Shown one piece after another: positions 1-9,265 of a stretch of DNA of 64,000 nucleotides. The DNA is from Gordonia sp. 'Campus' (GTDB taxonomy: Bacteria; Actinomycetota; Actinomycetes; Mycobacteriales; Mycobacteriaceae). The notes beneath the pieces were generated by a model. That model did no database searches. It had not been told where the DNA came from and was given only the letters and a program-made list of their open reading frames with translations. Location: the NCBI RefSeq assembly GCF_022206305.1, contig NZ_JAKOIW010000008.1:120168-184167 (forward strand), read 5' to 3'. The position numbers and the translations under genes were made by a program. Each line of letters begins with the position of its first letter. The stretch's first letter is position 1.

Positions 1-1159
1 TGTCCTTGAGTCCGATCATCGCGTAGATGTGACCCGCGGTGGCGTCCTCGACCGGCATCTCCTTGTTGGCGTGCATCTGGAAGAGCTTGCCGATGCGCTC
101 TTTCTTGCCCTTGGTCGCGTTGAGCACCTGGGTGCCCGCCGTGATGTGGCCCGAGTAGACACGCACGAAGGTCAGCTTGCCGAAGAACGGGTGAGCCGCG
201 ATCTTGAACGCCAGAGCCGAGAACGGCTCGTCGGCGGACGGCTTGCGCGAGAGGATCTCCTCCTCGTCGCCCACGGCGTGGCCCTCGACGGAGGGCACGT
301 CCAGCGGGGACGGCAGGTAGGCGATGATGGCGTCGAGCATGGGCTGGACACCCTTGTTCTTGAACGCCGAGCCACAGATCACCGGGTAGTACTCGCGGGC
401 GATCGTGAGCTTGCGGATCGCGGCCTTGATCTCCTCGACGGACAGCTCTTCGCCGCCGAAGTACTTCTCGAGCAGCGCCTCGTCGGTCTCGGCGACCGTC
501 TCGAGGAGCTTCTCGCGGTACTCCGCAGCCTGGTCGACCAGGTCGGCGGGGATCTCCTCGATGGTCGGCTCGGCGCCGATCTCGACGGTGCCGCGCCAGG
601 TGATGGCCTTCTGCTCGATGAGGTCGACGACGCCGTCGAAGTTGTCCTCGGCACCGATCGGCAGCTGCAGGACCAGCGGCTTGGCGCCCAGGCGCTCCTC
701 GATGGTGCGCACGGTGAAGAAGAAGTCCGCACCGAGCTTGTCCATCTTGTTCACGAAACAGATACGCGGGACGTCGTACTTCTCCGCCTGACGCCAGACC
801 TGCTCGGACTGCGGCTCGACGCCTTCCTTGCCGTCGAACACGGCGACTGCGCCGTCGAGGACACGGAGGCTGCGCTCCACCTCGACGGTGAAGTCCACGT
901 GACCGGGGGTGTCGATGATGTTGATCTGGTTCTTGTTCCAGAAACACGTCACCGCGGCGGAGGTGATGGTGATCCCCCGCTCCTTCTCCTGCTCCATCCA
1001 GTCGGTGGTCGAGGCACCGTCGTGGGTTTCACCGATCTTGTAGTTCACACCGGTGTAGAAGAGGATTCGCTCGGTGGCGGTGGTCTTGCCGGCATCGATG
1101 TGGGCCATGATGCCGATGTTGCGCACCTTGTTCAGGTCGCTGAGCACTTCCTGTGCCAC
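1..1159 (-). CDS. fusA: Elongation factor G (partial, N-terminal part)
   Basis: Translational GTPase that moves tRNA and mRNA through the ribosome. The gene runs off the left edge, so about 386 N-terminal codons of a family near 700 residues are present: the whole GTPase domain and the start of domain II. It starts with GTG at 1159 ([14 protein letters not shown]). Visible GTPase motifs are the P-loop AHIDAGKT at residues 19-26, DTPGHVDF (G3) and NKMD (G4). It lies about 90 bases downstream of rpsG in the conserved str-operon order rpsL-rpsG-fusA, so it is most likely co-transcribed with the ribosomal genes. A long plus-strand reading frame over the same bases is only a high-GC shadow. Confidence 0.98.
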   Translation of the reverse strand, partial: MAQEVLSDLNKVRNIGIMAHIDAGKTTATERILFYTGVNYKIGETHDGASTTDWMEQEKERGITITSAAVTCFWNKNQINIIDTPGHVDFTVEVERSLRVLDGAVAVFDGKEGVEPQSEQVWRQAEKYDVPRICFVNKMDKLGADFFFTVRTIEERLGAKPLVLQLPIGAEDNFDGVVDLIEQKAITWRGTVEIGAEPTIEEIPADLVDQAAEYREKLLETVAETDEALLEKYFGGEELSVEEIKAAIRKLTIAREYYPVICGSAFKNKGVQPMLDAIIAYLPSPLDVPSVEGHAVGDEEEILSRKPSADEPFSALAFKIAAHPFFGKLTFVRVYSGHITAGTQVLNATKGKKERIGKLFQMHANKEMPVEDATAGHIYAMIGLKD

Positions 1160-1248
1160 TTAATCGCCTCGCATTTTCGCTAGAGCTGTTGGGTCTGGGG
1201 TGGGTCCGGTCGCGGCGACCCCGACAGGGCCGCCGCGACCGGCAGGTG

Positions 1249-1719
1249 TCACCAGCGGTAGTGCGCGAACGCCCGGTTGGCCTCGGCCATCTTGTGGGTG
1301 TCCTCGCGGCGCTTCACCGAAGCACCGAGACCGTTGGAGGCGTCGAGCAGCTCGTTGGCGAGACGCTCCACCATGGTCTTCTCACGACGCTGCCGGCTGA
1401 AGCTGACCAGCCAGCGGAGCGCGAGGGTGTTGGCACGGTTCGGCTTGACCTCGATCGGCACCTGGTAGGTGGCACCACCGACGCGACGGCTCTTCACCTC
1501 GAGGGTGGGCTTGACGTTGTCGAGTGCACGCTTGAGGGTGACGACCGGATCGGTGCCGGTCTTGTCGCGAGCCTGCTCGAGGGCGCCGTAGACGATGCGC
1601 TCGGCGGTCGACTTCTTGCCGTCCAGCAGGATCTTGTTGACCAGCTGGGTGACCAGCGGGGAACCGTAGACCGGGTCGTTGATCAGGGGGCGCTTGGGCG
1701 CGGGTCCTTTACGTGGCAT
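1249..1719 (-). CDS. rpsG: 30S ribosomal protein S7
   Basis: Primary 16S rRNA-binding protein of the 30S head; it nucleates assembly of the 3' major domain and lines the E site. The protein is 156 residues, the usual actinobacterial length. It begins [11 protein letters not shown] and ends AFAHYRW, and contains the typical stretch [17 protein letters not shown]. It starts six bases downstream of the rpsL stop codon, so translation is probably coupled, and it precedes fusA. S7 is the translational repressor of the str operon in some bacteria; no specific S7 target could be identified here. Confidence 0.98.
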   Translation of the reverse strand: MPRKGPAPKRPLINDPVYGSPLVTQLVNKILLDGKKSTAERIVYGALEQARDKTGTDPVVTLKRALDNVKPTLEVKSRRVGGATYQVPIEVKPNRANTLALRWLVSFSRQRREKTMVERLANELLDASNGLGASVKRREDTHKMAEANRAFAHYRW

Positions 1720-1725
1720 GACTTA

Positions 1726-2097
1726 TCAGTTCCCCTTCTTCGCGCCGTAGCGGCTACGCGCCTGCTTGCGGTCCTTGACACCCTGGGTGTCGAGCGAGCC
1801 GCGGATGATCTTGTAACGCACACCCGGGAGGTCCTTCACACGACCGCCGCGGACGAGCACCATCGAGTGCTCCTGCAGGTTGTGACCTTCGCCGGGGATG
1901 TAGGCGGTGACCTCGACGGAGCTGGTCAGGCGAACACGCGCGACCTTGCGAAGCGCCGAGTTCGGCTTCTTGGGGGTGGTGGTGTAGACGCGGGTGCACA
2001 CGCCACGACGCTGCGGGCTCCCCTTGAGGGCAGCGGTCTTGGTCTTGGCAGCCTTGTCGTGACGGCCCTTGCGGACCAGCTGATTGATGGTTGGCAC
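1726..2097 (-). CDS. rpsL: 30S ribosomal protein S12
   Basis: Decoding-centre protein of the small subunit and first gene of the str operon. The start is GTG at 2097 ([12 protein letters not shown]), giving 123 residues, close to the 124 of mycobacterial S12. The frame stays open upstream, but that extension does not resemble S12. The two classical streptomycin-resistance positions, K43 (TTTPKKPNS) and K88 (GRVKDLPG), are both wild-type lysine, so target-based streptomycin resistance through rpsL is not expected. The transcript leader lies in 2098-2300. Confidence 0.98.
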   Translation of the reverse strand: MPTINQLVRKGRHDKAAKTKTAALKGSPQRRGVCTRVYTTTPKKPNSALRKVARVRLTSSVEVTAYIPGEGHNLQEHSMVLVRGGRVKDLPGVRYKIIRGSLDTQGVKDRKQARSRYGAKKGN

Positions 2098-2567
2098 TAG
2101 GTGTTCATTCCTCTTTGTTGTCCGTCGTGGTTGGTGCTCCGGGCAAGCTCGCAGAACTGGTTCGCACCGGTTCTGCGCTGCTTCCACAACTCGCCCCACC
2201 AGCATGTACATGCTGGTCAGTACATTTTCGCTACCCCGGGGTCGGGCGTGTCATACACTCGACAGCGGATTCGCTTGTCAGTCCACCACCGCCCCGACCG
2301 GAGTCCTCCGGCGGCTCGAGGCCATGGGGCGGGCATGCGGACTGGCCCAGCATGGGCCGGGCACCGACGATCCACTCTACCGATCGTGTTTACACAGGTC
2401 AAAAAACGGATCCTCCACGCGACCTGCAGGTGAACGGGCCATGCGTGATCGGTTCCGTCGACGCTCTGTGCTCGGCTTTTACCTTCTCCACTTGTACACC
2501 GCGCCACCCGATGCGTCGAGGTACGACAACCGGGGAGATCCCGATCGCCGCTGCCTACTCCGGCGAC
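2098..2567. other. Intergenic region holding the str-operon leader and promoter
   Basis: The 470 bases between rpsL and xthA (both minus strand) contain no convincing gene; the short frames here have no recognisable protein. On the minus strand a possible promoter reads TGACAA (-35-like) and GTATGA (-10-like) about 18 bases apart, within roughly 2243-2278. This leaves a leader of about 150 nt that contains the palindrome at 2198-2217. Promoter calls in high-GC actinobacteria are weak, so this is only a suggestion. Confidence 0.4.
2198..2217. promoter_or_regulatory. 20-bp perfect palindrome in the rpsL leader
   Basis: ACCAGCATGTACATGCTGGT equals its own reverse complement over 20 bases and lies about 100 bases upstream of the rpsL start. 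It may be an operator for a dimeric regulator or form a hairpin in the transcript. There is no U-tract, so it is not an obvious terminator. Function unknown. Confidence 0.45.
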
Positions 2568-3443
2568 CTACTCCGGCGTCTGCGGGAGCGTCACCTTCGC
2601 CCCGCCGGGTTTCGCCGGATTCGACGGCGGCGGGACGACGGGTCCGAGGTCGCCGTCGGGCGCCTCGTCGAGGTCCACGACGACCGGCGCGTGGTCGCTG
2701 GGCTTGCTCCCCTTGCGCGCCTTCCGGTCGATCCAGGCAGCAGCCACCCGCTCGGCGGCGGACGCGCCCGCCAGGATCAGGTCGATCCGCATGCCCAGGT
2801 CCTTGTGGAACATCCCCGCCCGGTAGTCCCAGTAGCTGTAGATCCGTTCATCCGGCCAGCGGTCACGGACGACGTCGCGCAGACCCAGGGCCTCGAAGGT
2901 CGCGAGCGCAGCGCGCTCGGGCGGCGTCACGTGGGTGTGCCCGACGTACGCGTCGGGGTCGAAGACGTCGGCATCGGCCGGCGCGATGTTCATGTCGCCG
3001 CACAGAAGCGTCGTGGCCGGGTCGTCGACGGCACGCGCGAGCGCCGCGAGCCACTCGAGCTTGTAGGGGTAGTGGTCCGAGTCCGGGGACCGCCCGTTGG
3101 GCACATACAGGGAGTGCACCCGCAGGCCGCCGCACACCGCCGACACGGCTCGCGCCTCGAGCGTCTCGGGGTCCGGATAACCGGGCATCCCGTCGAAACC
3201 GACCCGGATGTCGTCGAGACCGACGCGGGACAGGAGAGCCACACCGTTCCACTGACCCTGGCCGGCGTGGGCGATCTCGTAACCGCGCTCGGCGAGGTCC
3301 GCGCCCAGGGCGTCGTGGAACGCGTCGTCGGAGAGTTTGGTCTCCTGCAGACACACCACGTCGGGACGGCGTTCGTCGAGCCACGGCAGGAGGCGCGGAA
3401 TCCGCTGCTTCACCGAGTTCACGTTCCAGGTCGCCACGCGCAT
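2568..3443 (-). CDS. xthA: Exodeoxyribonuclease III (AP endonuclease)
   Basis: Mg-dependent DNA-repair nuclease of the exonuclease III / endonuclease-exonuclease-phosphatase fold; it incises at abasic sites and removes 3' blocks. The start is ATG at 3443 (MRVATWNVNSVKQR), giving 291 residues. Family motifs in order are the N-terminal WNVNS, LQETKL with metal-ligand E34, the mid-protein GDMNIAP and the C-terminal SDHAPV. The last 30 residues are a Pro/Gly-rich tail. It is divergent from the regulator that follows. The reading frame continues upstream of 3443 without homology, so the longer form is rejected. Confidence 0.93.
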   Translation of the reverse strand: MRVATWNVNSVKQRIPRLLPWLDERRPDVVCLQETKLSDDAFHDALGADLAERGYEIAHAGQGQWNGVALLSRVGLDDIRVGFDGMPGYPDPETLEARAVSAVCGGLRVHSLYVPNGRSPDSDHYPYKLEWLAALARAVDDPATTLLCGDMNIAPADADVFDPDAYVGHTHVTPPERAALATFEALGLRDVVRDRWPDERIYSYWDYRAGMFHKDLGMRIDLILAGASAAERVAAAWIDRKARKGSKPSDHAPVVVDLDEAPDGDLGPVVPPPSNPAKPGGAKVTLPQTPE

Positions 3444-3545
3444 GCGCCCACGGTAGTACGCCGTCTCCGGGGCACCGGGACCGGCGGACGGGGACCCGGG
3501 GTTTCCTTCCCCGGTGATCTGTGTCACGTTGGGGACATCGACACC

Positions 3546-5168
3546 CTGCACCGCACTTCCGATTCGACGCCCCGACGTCCCGTCATCGAACACTCGTGGC
3601 GGCGGTCGGTGCTGTCCGGAGTCCGGCCCGGCGACTCCACCCCCACCCGTGCGGAGGACATCACCGCCGCCGACCCGCTGCTCGATGCCGCCCGCCCGGT
3701 GCTCGACGACGCGGCGGCCCGTCTGGCCGGCACCGATGTGTCCCTTCTGCTCGTCGATCACGAGTGCCGGATGGTGACCCGGGTGGCCTTCGGCACGACG
3801 GTCGAACGCAGGCTCGACGCCATCGGTGCGACGCCGGGTATCCCGTTCGCCGAGGACGTCGTGGGGACCACCGCGCTGGGGACGCCCGCCGAGACGCGCG
3901 GCGGGATCGTCGTCAACAGCTCCGAGCACTACCTAGAGCAGTTCAAGTCGATCAGCTGTTTCGGGCAACCGATCATCCATCCGGCGACCCGACGGCTGGC
4001 CGGGATCATCTGCATGTCCGAGATCGCCGAGCGCATCAACCCGTTGGCGATACCGGTGGTGAACGGGATCGTCGCCGACATCGCCGACCGCCTGCTCGAC
4101 CGGTCCCGCGCGCACCAGCGGTGCGTCCTCGACGCCTTCCAGCGGGCCGCACCGCGTCGCGACCTCGCCGTGGCCGCCATCGGCGATGACCTCCAACTGA
4201 CCAACGCCCTTGCCGCCGAACTGCTCTCCCCCACCGACATCGGAGCCCTGCGGATCGTCGCGACCGACCCGGCGCTGCGCGCCACCGTGCTACCGCTGAC
4301 CCTGGTGTCGGGTACCGAGGTCGAGATCGCCGTCGAACCCGTGCCCGGCGCACGCGGTGCAGCTCTGTTCCGGTTCCGGCCGGTCGTCGAACCACCGCCG
4401 TCACGTCCGGCCGCGCCGGCCGCGCCATCGCGCACCAGCGTCGCGGTCACCGGTGAACCGGGCACCGGTCGCAGCACCCACGCGGCCGCACTCACCGCGG
4501 ACTCGGCTGTGCCCGCCGTCGTCGTCGACGTCGCCGACGAACTCATCGGAGGCAACCCGCCCGACATCCCCGCCTATGTCGGCCGCGCCCGGTCGCTGGG
4601 CGCCCCGCTGCTCATCGACGGCGTCGATCTGCTCGACACCCGCTCGGTCGCACTTCTCGGCAAGGTGGCCGTGTCGAGTTCGACGGACTCGCCGCTGATC
4701 ATCGTCGGCGGTCCGCGAGACCAGGCGAGTCCCGGCGTGGCCGCACTGCTCGCGCGGTGTGCGACGCGTGTCGATCTGCCGCCGTTGCGGCACCGGACCT
4801 CGGAGCTGGCGGCGATCGCCAGCGGCGTGCTCACCCATCTCGACCCGGACCTCTCGCTGTCCGGGCCGGCGACCGATGCGCTGCTCTGCGACGACTGGCC
4901 GGGCAACCTCACCGAACTCGACTCGGTTCTCCGGCAAGCCGCCTCGGCATGCCGGGCGCGCGCGTCACGCGTCGTCGAGGTCGCCGATCTCCCACCGGCC
5001 TACCGCACGACCAGCCGGGCCGCGCACCTCTCCGGACGCGAACAGGCCGAGCGCACGGCGATCGTCGAGGCCCTCGACCGGGCCCGGGGCAACAAGGTCC
5101 ACGCGGCGAAAGACCTGGGGATCAGCCGCACCACGCTCTATGCGCGCATGCGCGCACTCGGCATCTGA
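3546..5168 (+). CDS. GAF-domain / Fis-type transcriptional activator (AcoR-like)
   Basis: Enhancer-binding-style regulator with an N-terminal SW-RRS motif (HSWRRSVLSG), a GAF-like sensor, a degenerate AAA region (GEPGTGRST in place of Walker A, and no GAFTGA loop) and a C-terminal Fis helix-turn-helix (GNKVHAAKDLGISRTTLYAR). Related actinobacterial proteins act without sigma-54, which fits the missing GAFTGA. The start is unclear: the conserved SW motif lies upstream of the first in-frame GTG (3609), and no in-frame ATG, GTG or TTG exists between xthA and that motif, so CTG 3546 is proposed. It probably controls the aldehyde/alcohol dehydrogenase pair beyond the HPP-CBS gene, since relatives often sit beside such genes. 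Confidence 0.8.
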   Translation: MHRTSDSTPRRPVIEHSWRRSVLSGVRPGDSTPTRAEDITAADPLLDAARPVLDDAAARLAGTDVSLLLVDHECRMVTRVAFGTTVERRLDAIGATPGIPFAEDVVGTTALGTPAETRGGIVVNSSEHYLEQFKSISCFGQPIIHPATRRLAGIICMSEIAERINPLAIPVVNGIVADIADRLLDRSRAHQRCVLDAFQRAAPRRDLAVAAIGDDLQLTNALAAELLSPTDIGALRIVATDPALRATVLPLTLVSGTEVEIAVEPVPGARGAALFRFRPVVEPPPSRPAAPAAPSRTSVAVTGEPGTGRSTHAAALTADSAVPAVVVDVADELIGGNPPDIPAYVGRARSLGAPLLIDGVDLLDTRSVALLGKVAVSSSTDSPLIIVGGPRDQASPGVAALLARCATRVDLPPLRHRTSELAAIASGVLTHLDPDLSLSGPATDALLCDDWPGNLTELDSVLRQAASACRARASRVVEVADLPPAYRTTSRAAHLSGREQAERTAIVEALDRARGNKVHAAKDLGISRTTLYARMRALGI

Positions 5169-5180
5169 CCCGGGCAGCCG

Positions 5181-6347
5181 TCAGTCCGCGTTCGCCGGGG
5201 TGGCGAGCGGGTCCCGCAACGTCCGGCGTGCCAGGGCCGCGATGAGGTCGGTCCGGGTGACGATGCCGACGAGGGTGTCACCCGCCAGGACCGGCACCGC
5301 GTCACATCCGCTCTCGGCGAGCAGGGGCAGCAGGGCCCCGACCGGTGTCGCCGGGGTCGCCACCGCCGGTTCCGGCGACATCACGTCCGCCGCGCTCAAC
5401 TCGGCCCCGTCGGGACGGATGAGCCGACGGACGAGATGGATCTGGAACACCACCCCGACGAACGTGCCCTCACCCGTGATCACCGGCAGCGAGGTGAAGC
5501 CGTACTCGTCGAAGTGGGCCGCGACGTCCCGCAGCGGTGTCTCGGGTCCGACGGTCACCAGGTCGCGAGACATCACATCCGTTGCGGTGAGCGGACCCGT
5601 ACGATGCCCGGCGGCCTGGATCTCGGCCGCACCGATCAGACGGGCGAGGTCGGCGACGCCGAGGTTGAGTGACTGCTCGTACCGATCGAGTATTCCGGTG
5701 AGTTCGTCCTCGTCGAGACCGAGCCGCGCGGACGGCGGGGGCGCGGAGTCGAACCGGCGATACGGATAGCGCCGCCCGGTCAGTCGCGCATAGCCGGCGG
5801 CGAGGACGACCAGCAACAGGGATCCGGCGAGGACCGGCGCGAGGACGAACCGGAAGCCCAGCGAGTGGATCGTCTCCGGGCTGAGCGCCGCCGTCATCGC
5901 CACCGCACCGGCGGGCGGATGTACCGCTTGGCATCCGATCATCAGCGCCACGGACAGCCCCACCGCCAACGCGACACGGACCGCCGGTTGCGGAACCGTC
6001 AGGGTCGCGGCCACTCCGACGACGGCCGAGATCGCGTTGCCGACGGTCGCGGGCCACGGCTGCGCGAGCGGGCTGTTCGGCGCCGCGAAGACGAGCACGG
6101 CCGTGGCGCCGAACGGCGCGATCAGGAAGAGCCCGGTCCGCAGGTCCACCCCGGATGCGGCGAGCACCAGACCGACGAGTCCGAGCGCGATCCCCGCACC
6201 GGCCCCGGCCCGGATCGCCTCACGGACCGAGATGCCCCCGGCGACCGGTCCGAGACCACGAAGCGCGCCACCGATCCGGCCCGACGGGCGCACGTCCACT
6301 CTGATCCTCCGCAAGTCGCTGACAGCTCGGCGTCTCACGGTAGCCAC
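5181..6347 (-). CDS. HPP-family membrane protein with C-terminal CBS pair
   Basis: Predicted inner-membrane protein of about 388 residues. The N-terminal half has four hydrophobic segments and the family signature HPP (CQAVHPPAGAVAM). The C-terminal half has two CBS modules (beginning TATDVMSRDLVTVGPETPL and SAADVMSPEPAVATP), which usually bind adenine nucleotides. Some HPP proteins are reported to take part in nitrite transport in plastids and cyanobacteria; the bacterial HPP-CBS role is unclear. GTG 6347 is the chosen start; GTG 6338 lies within the same few codons, and the frame extends further without homology. It sits convergent to the activator and divergent from the aldehyde dehydrogenase. 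Confidence 0.85.
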   Translation of the reverse strand: MATVRRRAVSDLRRIRVDVRPSGRIGGALRGLGPVAGGISVREAIRAGAGAGIALGLVGLVLAASGVDLRTGLFLIAPFGATAVLVFAAPNSPLAQPWPATVGNAISAVVGVAATLTVPQPAVRVALAVGLSVALMIGCQAVHPPAGAVAMTAALSPETIHSLGFRFVLAPVLAGSLLLVVLAAGYARLTGRRYPYRRFDSAPPPSARLGLDEDELTGILDRYEQSLNLGVADLARLIGAAEIQAAGHRTGPLTATDVMSRDLVTVGPETPLRDVAAHFDEYGFTSLPVITGEGTFVGVVFQIHLVRRLIRPDGAELSAADVMSPEPAVATPATPVGALLPLLAESGCDAVPVLAGDTLVGIVTRTDLIAALARRTLRDPLATPANAD

Positions 6348-6386
6348 GTCGTCGGCGGCGATCGCCGGGACCCCTGTACAGCCCAG

Positions 6387-6405
6387 GTGTTCAGTTTCTG
6401 GACAC
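6387..6405. promoter_or_regulatory. Inverted repeat upstream of the aldehyde dehydrogenase operon
   Basis: GTGTTCAG-TTT-CTGGACAC is an 8-bp inverted repeat with one mismatch and a 3-base spacer. It lies about 100 bases upstream of the dehydrogenase start. It is a candidate upstream activating site for the Fis-type activator at 3546-5168, or an operator for the divergent HPP-CBS gene. There is no evidence beyond symmetry and position. Confidence 0.35.
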
Positions 6406-6507
6406 GGCGCGACGCCGGAACGGTGAGAGAAATAAGTCAGGTCGCATATGACCCAGATCACTTCGCAGACCACAGCACCGTCGACCCCGTACCGACCAGG
6501 AGGCCCC

Positions 6508-8022
6508 ATGACCGCCGTCGCACCCGACACCGCCCAGCACACCGCCCTGCACCCGCGGGTTCGCGACTTCATCTCCGCCGACCGTCCGATGCTGATCGGC
6601 GGTGACTGGGTCTTCTCGGAATCGGGCCGCACCTTCGAGACCATCGATCCCGCCACGGCACGGCCGATCACCTCGGTCGCGCACGGCGACGCGGCCGACA
6701 TCGATCGCGCGGTCCGCGCGGCGCGGCAGGCCTTCGACGACGGGCCGTGGACCCGGATGAAGCCGAACGAGCGCGAGCGCCTCCTCTGGCGGGTCGGCGA
6801 CATCCTCACCGAACGCGCCGAGGAGTTCGGTCAGCTCGAGGCGCTCGACAACGGCAAGGCGGCCACCATCGCCGCCGCGGTCGACACCAACTGGTCCGCC
6901 GACATCTTCCGCTACAACGCGGGCCTCGCCACCAAGATCACCGGGTCCACGGTCGACGTCTCGATGCCGTTCGTGCCCGGCGGCGAATTCCACGCGTACA
7001 CCCTGCGCGAGCCGGTCGGCGTGTGCGGCCTGATCGTGCCGTGGAACTTCCCGCTGCTGATGGCCGCGTTCAAGCTGGCTCCCGCACTCGCGGCAGGCAA
7101 CACCGTCATCCTCAAGCCGGCCGAGCAGACCCCGCTGACAGCCCTGCTCCTCGGCGAGGTGTTCCAAGAAGCCGGGTTCCCGCCGGGCGTGGTCAACATC
7201 GTCACCGGGTACGGCGAGGCCGGAGCCGCGCTCGCCGCGCACGACGACGTCGACAAGATCGCCTTCACCGGTTCCACCGAGGTCGGCAAGAAGATCGTCG
7301 ATGCCGCCAAGGGCAATCTCAAGAAGGTGTCGCTGGAGCTCGGCGGCAAGAGCCCCAACATCGTGTTCGCCGACGCGGACTTCGAGAAGGCGGTGGCCGG
7401 GTCGGTGGCCGCATGGATGTTCAACCACGGCCAGTGCTGCGTCGCCGGGACCCGGCTGTTCGTCGAACGGCCCATCTTCGACGACTTCACCGCAGCCGTC
7501 GCCGAGGCCGCGTCCCAGGCCAAGATCGGCCCCGGCCTCGATCCGACGACCGAGCTCGGTCCGCTGGTCAGCCAGGAGCAGTTCGATCGCGTGTCGGGGT
7601 ATCTCTCGGCCGGCCTCGCCGACGGGGCACGAGCACTGACCGGCGGAAAGCGTTGGGGCGACGAGGGTTTTTTCATCGAACCGACCGTCTTCGTCGACGT
7701 CGAGCCGAGTTTCTCCATCGTGCAGGAGGAGATCTTCGGTCCCGTCGTCGCCGCCATGCCCTTCGACGCCGACACCGGTGTCGCGGCCGCCGCCAACGAT
7801 TCCATCTACGGTCTGGCCGCGGGCATCTGGACCACCGACCTGTCCAAGGCGCATCGGACCGCTCGGCAGCTCAAGGCCGGCTCGGTGTGGGTGAACCAGT
7901 ACAACGGCTTCGACACGGCCATGCCGTTCGGCGGTTACAAGCAGTCGGGCTGGGGCCGCGAACTCGGCTCGTCGGCCATCGAGCTCTACACCCAGACCAA
8001 GGCCGTCAACATCTCACTTTGA
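6508..8022 (+). CDS. NAD(P)-dependent aldehyde dehydrogenase
   Basis: Oxidises an aldehyde to the carboxylic acid; the overall sequence is of the phenylacetaldehyde/betaine-aldehyde class. The protein is 504 residues. The catalytic cysteine is in the FNHGQCC motif (C311) and the general base is in LELGGKSP (E277). An upstream in-frame ATG exists at 6448, but AGGAGG lies directly before ATG 6508, which decides the start. The zinc alcohol dehydrogenase follows 49 bases downstream, so the pair probably converts an alcohol to an acid in two steps, likely under the nearby GAF/Fis activator. The substrate cannot be read from sequence; short-chain or aromatic aldehydes are typical for this arrangement. 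Confidence 0.92.
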   Translation: MTAVAPDTAQHTALHPRVRDFISADRPMLIGGDWVFSESGRTFETIDPATARPITSVAHGDAADIDRAVRAARQAFDDGPWTRMKPNERERLLWRVGDILTERAEEFGQLEALDNGKAATIAAAVDTNWSADIFRYNAGLATKITGSTVDVSMPFVPGGEFHAYTLREPVGVCGLIVPWNFPLLMAAFKLAPALAAGNTVILKPAEQTPLTALLLGEVFQEAGFPPGVVNIVTGYGEAGAALAAHDDVDKIAFTGSTEVGKKIVDAAKGNLKKVSLELGGKSPNIVFADADFEKAVAGSVAAWMFNHGQCCVAGTRLFVERPIFDDFTAAVAEAASQAKIGPGLDPTTELGPLVSQEQFDRVSGYLSAGLADGARALTGGKRWGDEGFFIEPTVFVDVEPSFSIVQEEIFGPVVAAMPFDADTGVAAAANDSIYGLAAGIWTTDLSKAHRTARQLKAGSVWVNQYNGFDTAMPFGGYKQSGWGRELGSSAIELYTQTKAVNISL

Positions 8023-8071
8023 TCCCGCATCTCATTTCCGCACTCCCGCAACACGTTAGGAGCCCGATCTC

Positions 8072-9190
8072 ATGACTCTCACCACCAAGGCCGCCGTCCT
8101 CACCGGACCCGGAAAGCCGTTCGAGATCGTCGAACTCGACCTCGACGAGCCCCGCGAGGGCGAGGTACTGATCAAGTACACCGCGGCCGGACTGTGCCAC
8201 TCCGACCTTCACCTCACCGACGGCGACCTCCCGCCCCGCTATCCCATCGTGGGCGGCCACGAGGGTTCGGGGATCATCGAGGCGGTCGGCCCGGGCGTCA
8301 CGAAGGTCAAGCCCGGCGACCACGTCGTCTGCAGCTTCATCCCGAACTGCGGCACCTGCCGCTACTGCTCGACCGGCCGACAGAACCTCTGCGACATGGG
8401 CGCGACCATCCTCGAGGGGTCGATGCCCGACGGCACTTTCCGATTCCACGGTGGGGGTGACGATTTCGGCGCCATGTGCATGCTCGGCACCTTCGCCGAA
8501 CGCGCGACGATCTCGCAGCACTCGGTGGTCAAGGTCGACGAGTGGCTGCCGCTCGACAAGGCGGTCCTCGTCGGTTGTGGTGTGCCCTCCGGCTGGGGCA
8601 CGTCGGTGTACGCCGGCGGCGTCCGCGCCGGCGACACGGTCGTCATCTACGGCATCGGCGGACTGGGTATCAACGCGGTGCAGGGCGCGGTGTCCGCGGG
8701 GGCCAAGTACGTCGTGGTGGTCGACCCGGTCGCGCTCAAGCGGGACACGGCGCTGAAATTCGGTGCGACGCATGCCTTCGCCGACGCCGCCGAAGCAGCG
8801 GAGAAAGTCAACGAGCTGACCTGGGGGCAGGGCGCCGACCAGGCCCTGATCCTCGTCGGCACGGTCGACGCCGAGGTGGTGGCGAACGCGACCGCCGTGG
8901 TCGGCAAGGGCGGCACGGTGGTGATCACCGGTCTCGCCGATCCGACGAAGCTGACCGTGCAGGTCTCCGGAACCGACCTCACCCTCAACCAGAAGACGAT
9001 CAAGGGCAGTCTGTTCGGCTCGGCCAACCCGCAGTACGACATCGTCAAACTGCTCCGACTGTATGACGCCGGGCAGCTCAAGCTCGACGAACTGGTCACC
9101 CAGACCTACACCCTCGACCAGGTCAACGACGGGTACCAGGATCTGCGGGACGGCAAGAACATCCGCGGGGTCATCATCCACGCGGAGTGA
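8072..9190 (+). CDS. NDMA-type zinc alcohol dehydrogenase
   Basis: Medium-chain zinc alcohol dehydrogenase, 372 residues. The catalytic-zinc region shows GLCHSD (C42, H43), GGHEG (H63, E64) and VGCGVPSG; the structural-zinc cysteines are C93, C96, C99 and C107. The nucleotide fold has YGIGGLGINAVQG. The sequence resembles the nicotinoprotein group of actinobacteria (tightly bound NAD, assayed with the artificial acceptor NDMA), which is thought to need mycofactocin as the natural electron acceptor. That assignment is by overall similarity and is moderate. AGGAG precedes the ATG. It forms an operon with the upstream aldehyde dehydrogenase and ends in a strong hairpin. Confidence 0.9.
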   Translation: MTLTTKAAVLTGPGKPFEIVELDLDEPREGEVLIKYTAAGLCHSDLHLTDGDLPPRYPIVGGHEGSGIIEAVGPGVTKVKPGDHVVCSFIPNCGTCRYCSTGRQNLCDMGATILEGSMPDGTFRFHGGGDDFGAMCMLGTFAERATISQHSVVKVDEWLPLDKAVLVGCGVPSGWGTSVYAGGVRAGDTVVIYGIGGLGINAVQGAVSAGAKYVVVVDPVALKRDTALKFGATHAFADAAEAAEKVNELTWGQGADQALILVGTVDAEVVANATAVVGKGGTVVITGLADPTKLTVQVSGTDLTLNQKTIKGSLFGSANPQYDIVKLLRLYDAGQLKLDELVTQTYTLDQVNDGYQDLRDGKNIRGVIIHAE

Positions 9191-9195
9191 AACCC

Positions 9196-9238
9196 GGCCG
9201 GTTCGCCCGAGGTGTCGTCTCCCTCGGGCGAACCGGCC
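9196..9238. terminator. Bidirectional hairpin terminator between convergent genes
   Basis: Perfect 17-bp arms (GGCCGGTTCGCCCGAGG and its complement) with a 9-base loop, between the ends of the alcohol dehydrogenase and the convergent TetR gene. No long U-tract, as is common in high-GC actinobacteria. Confidence 0.8.
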
Positions 9239-9265
9239 ACCCAGGCGAACTTGTCGGCCCGCGGG

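Noticed and set aside
29..1183. Long plus-strand open frame over the EF-G gene
   Set aside because: It is the complement of fusA; EF-G has intact GTPase motifs on the minus strand, and the plus frame has skewed composition (Leu, Val, Asp, Gly).
2217..2507. Minus-strand 96-codon frame between rpsL and xthA
   Set aside because: Trp/Arg-rich, no family resemblance, and it spans the likely str-operon leader and promoter.
2091..3545. N-terminal extension of the GAF/Fis regulator
   Set aside because: The frame is open over xthA and the rpsL leader only because of high GC; regulator homology begins near the SW motif around 3580.
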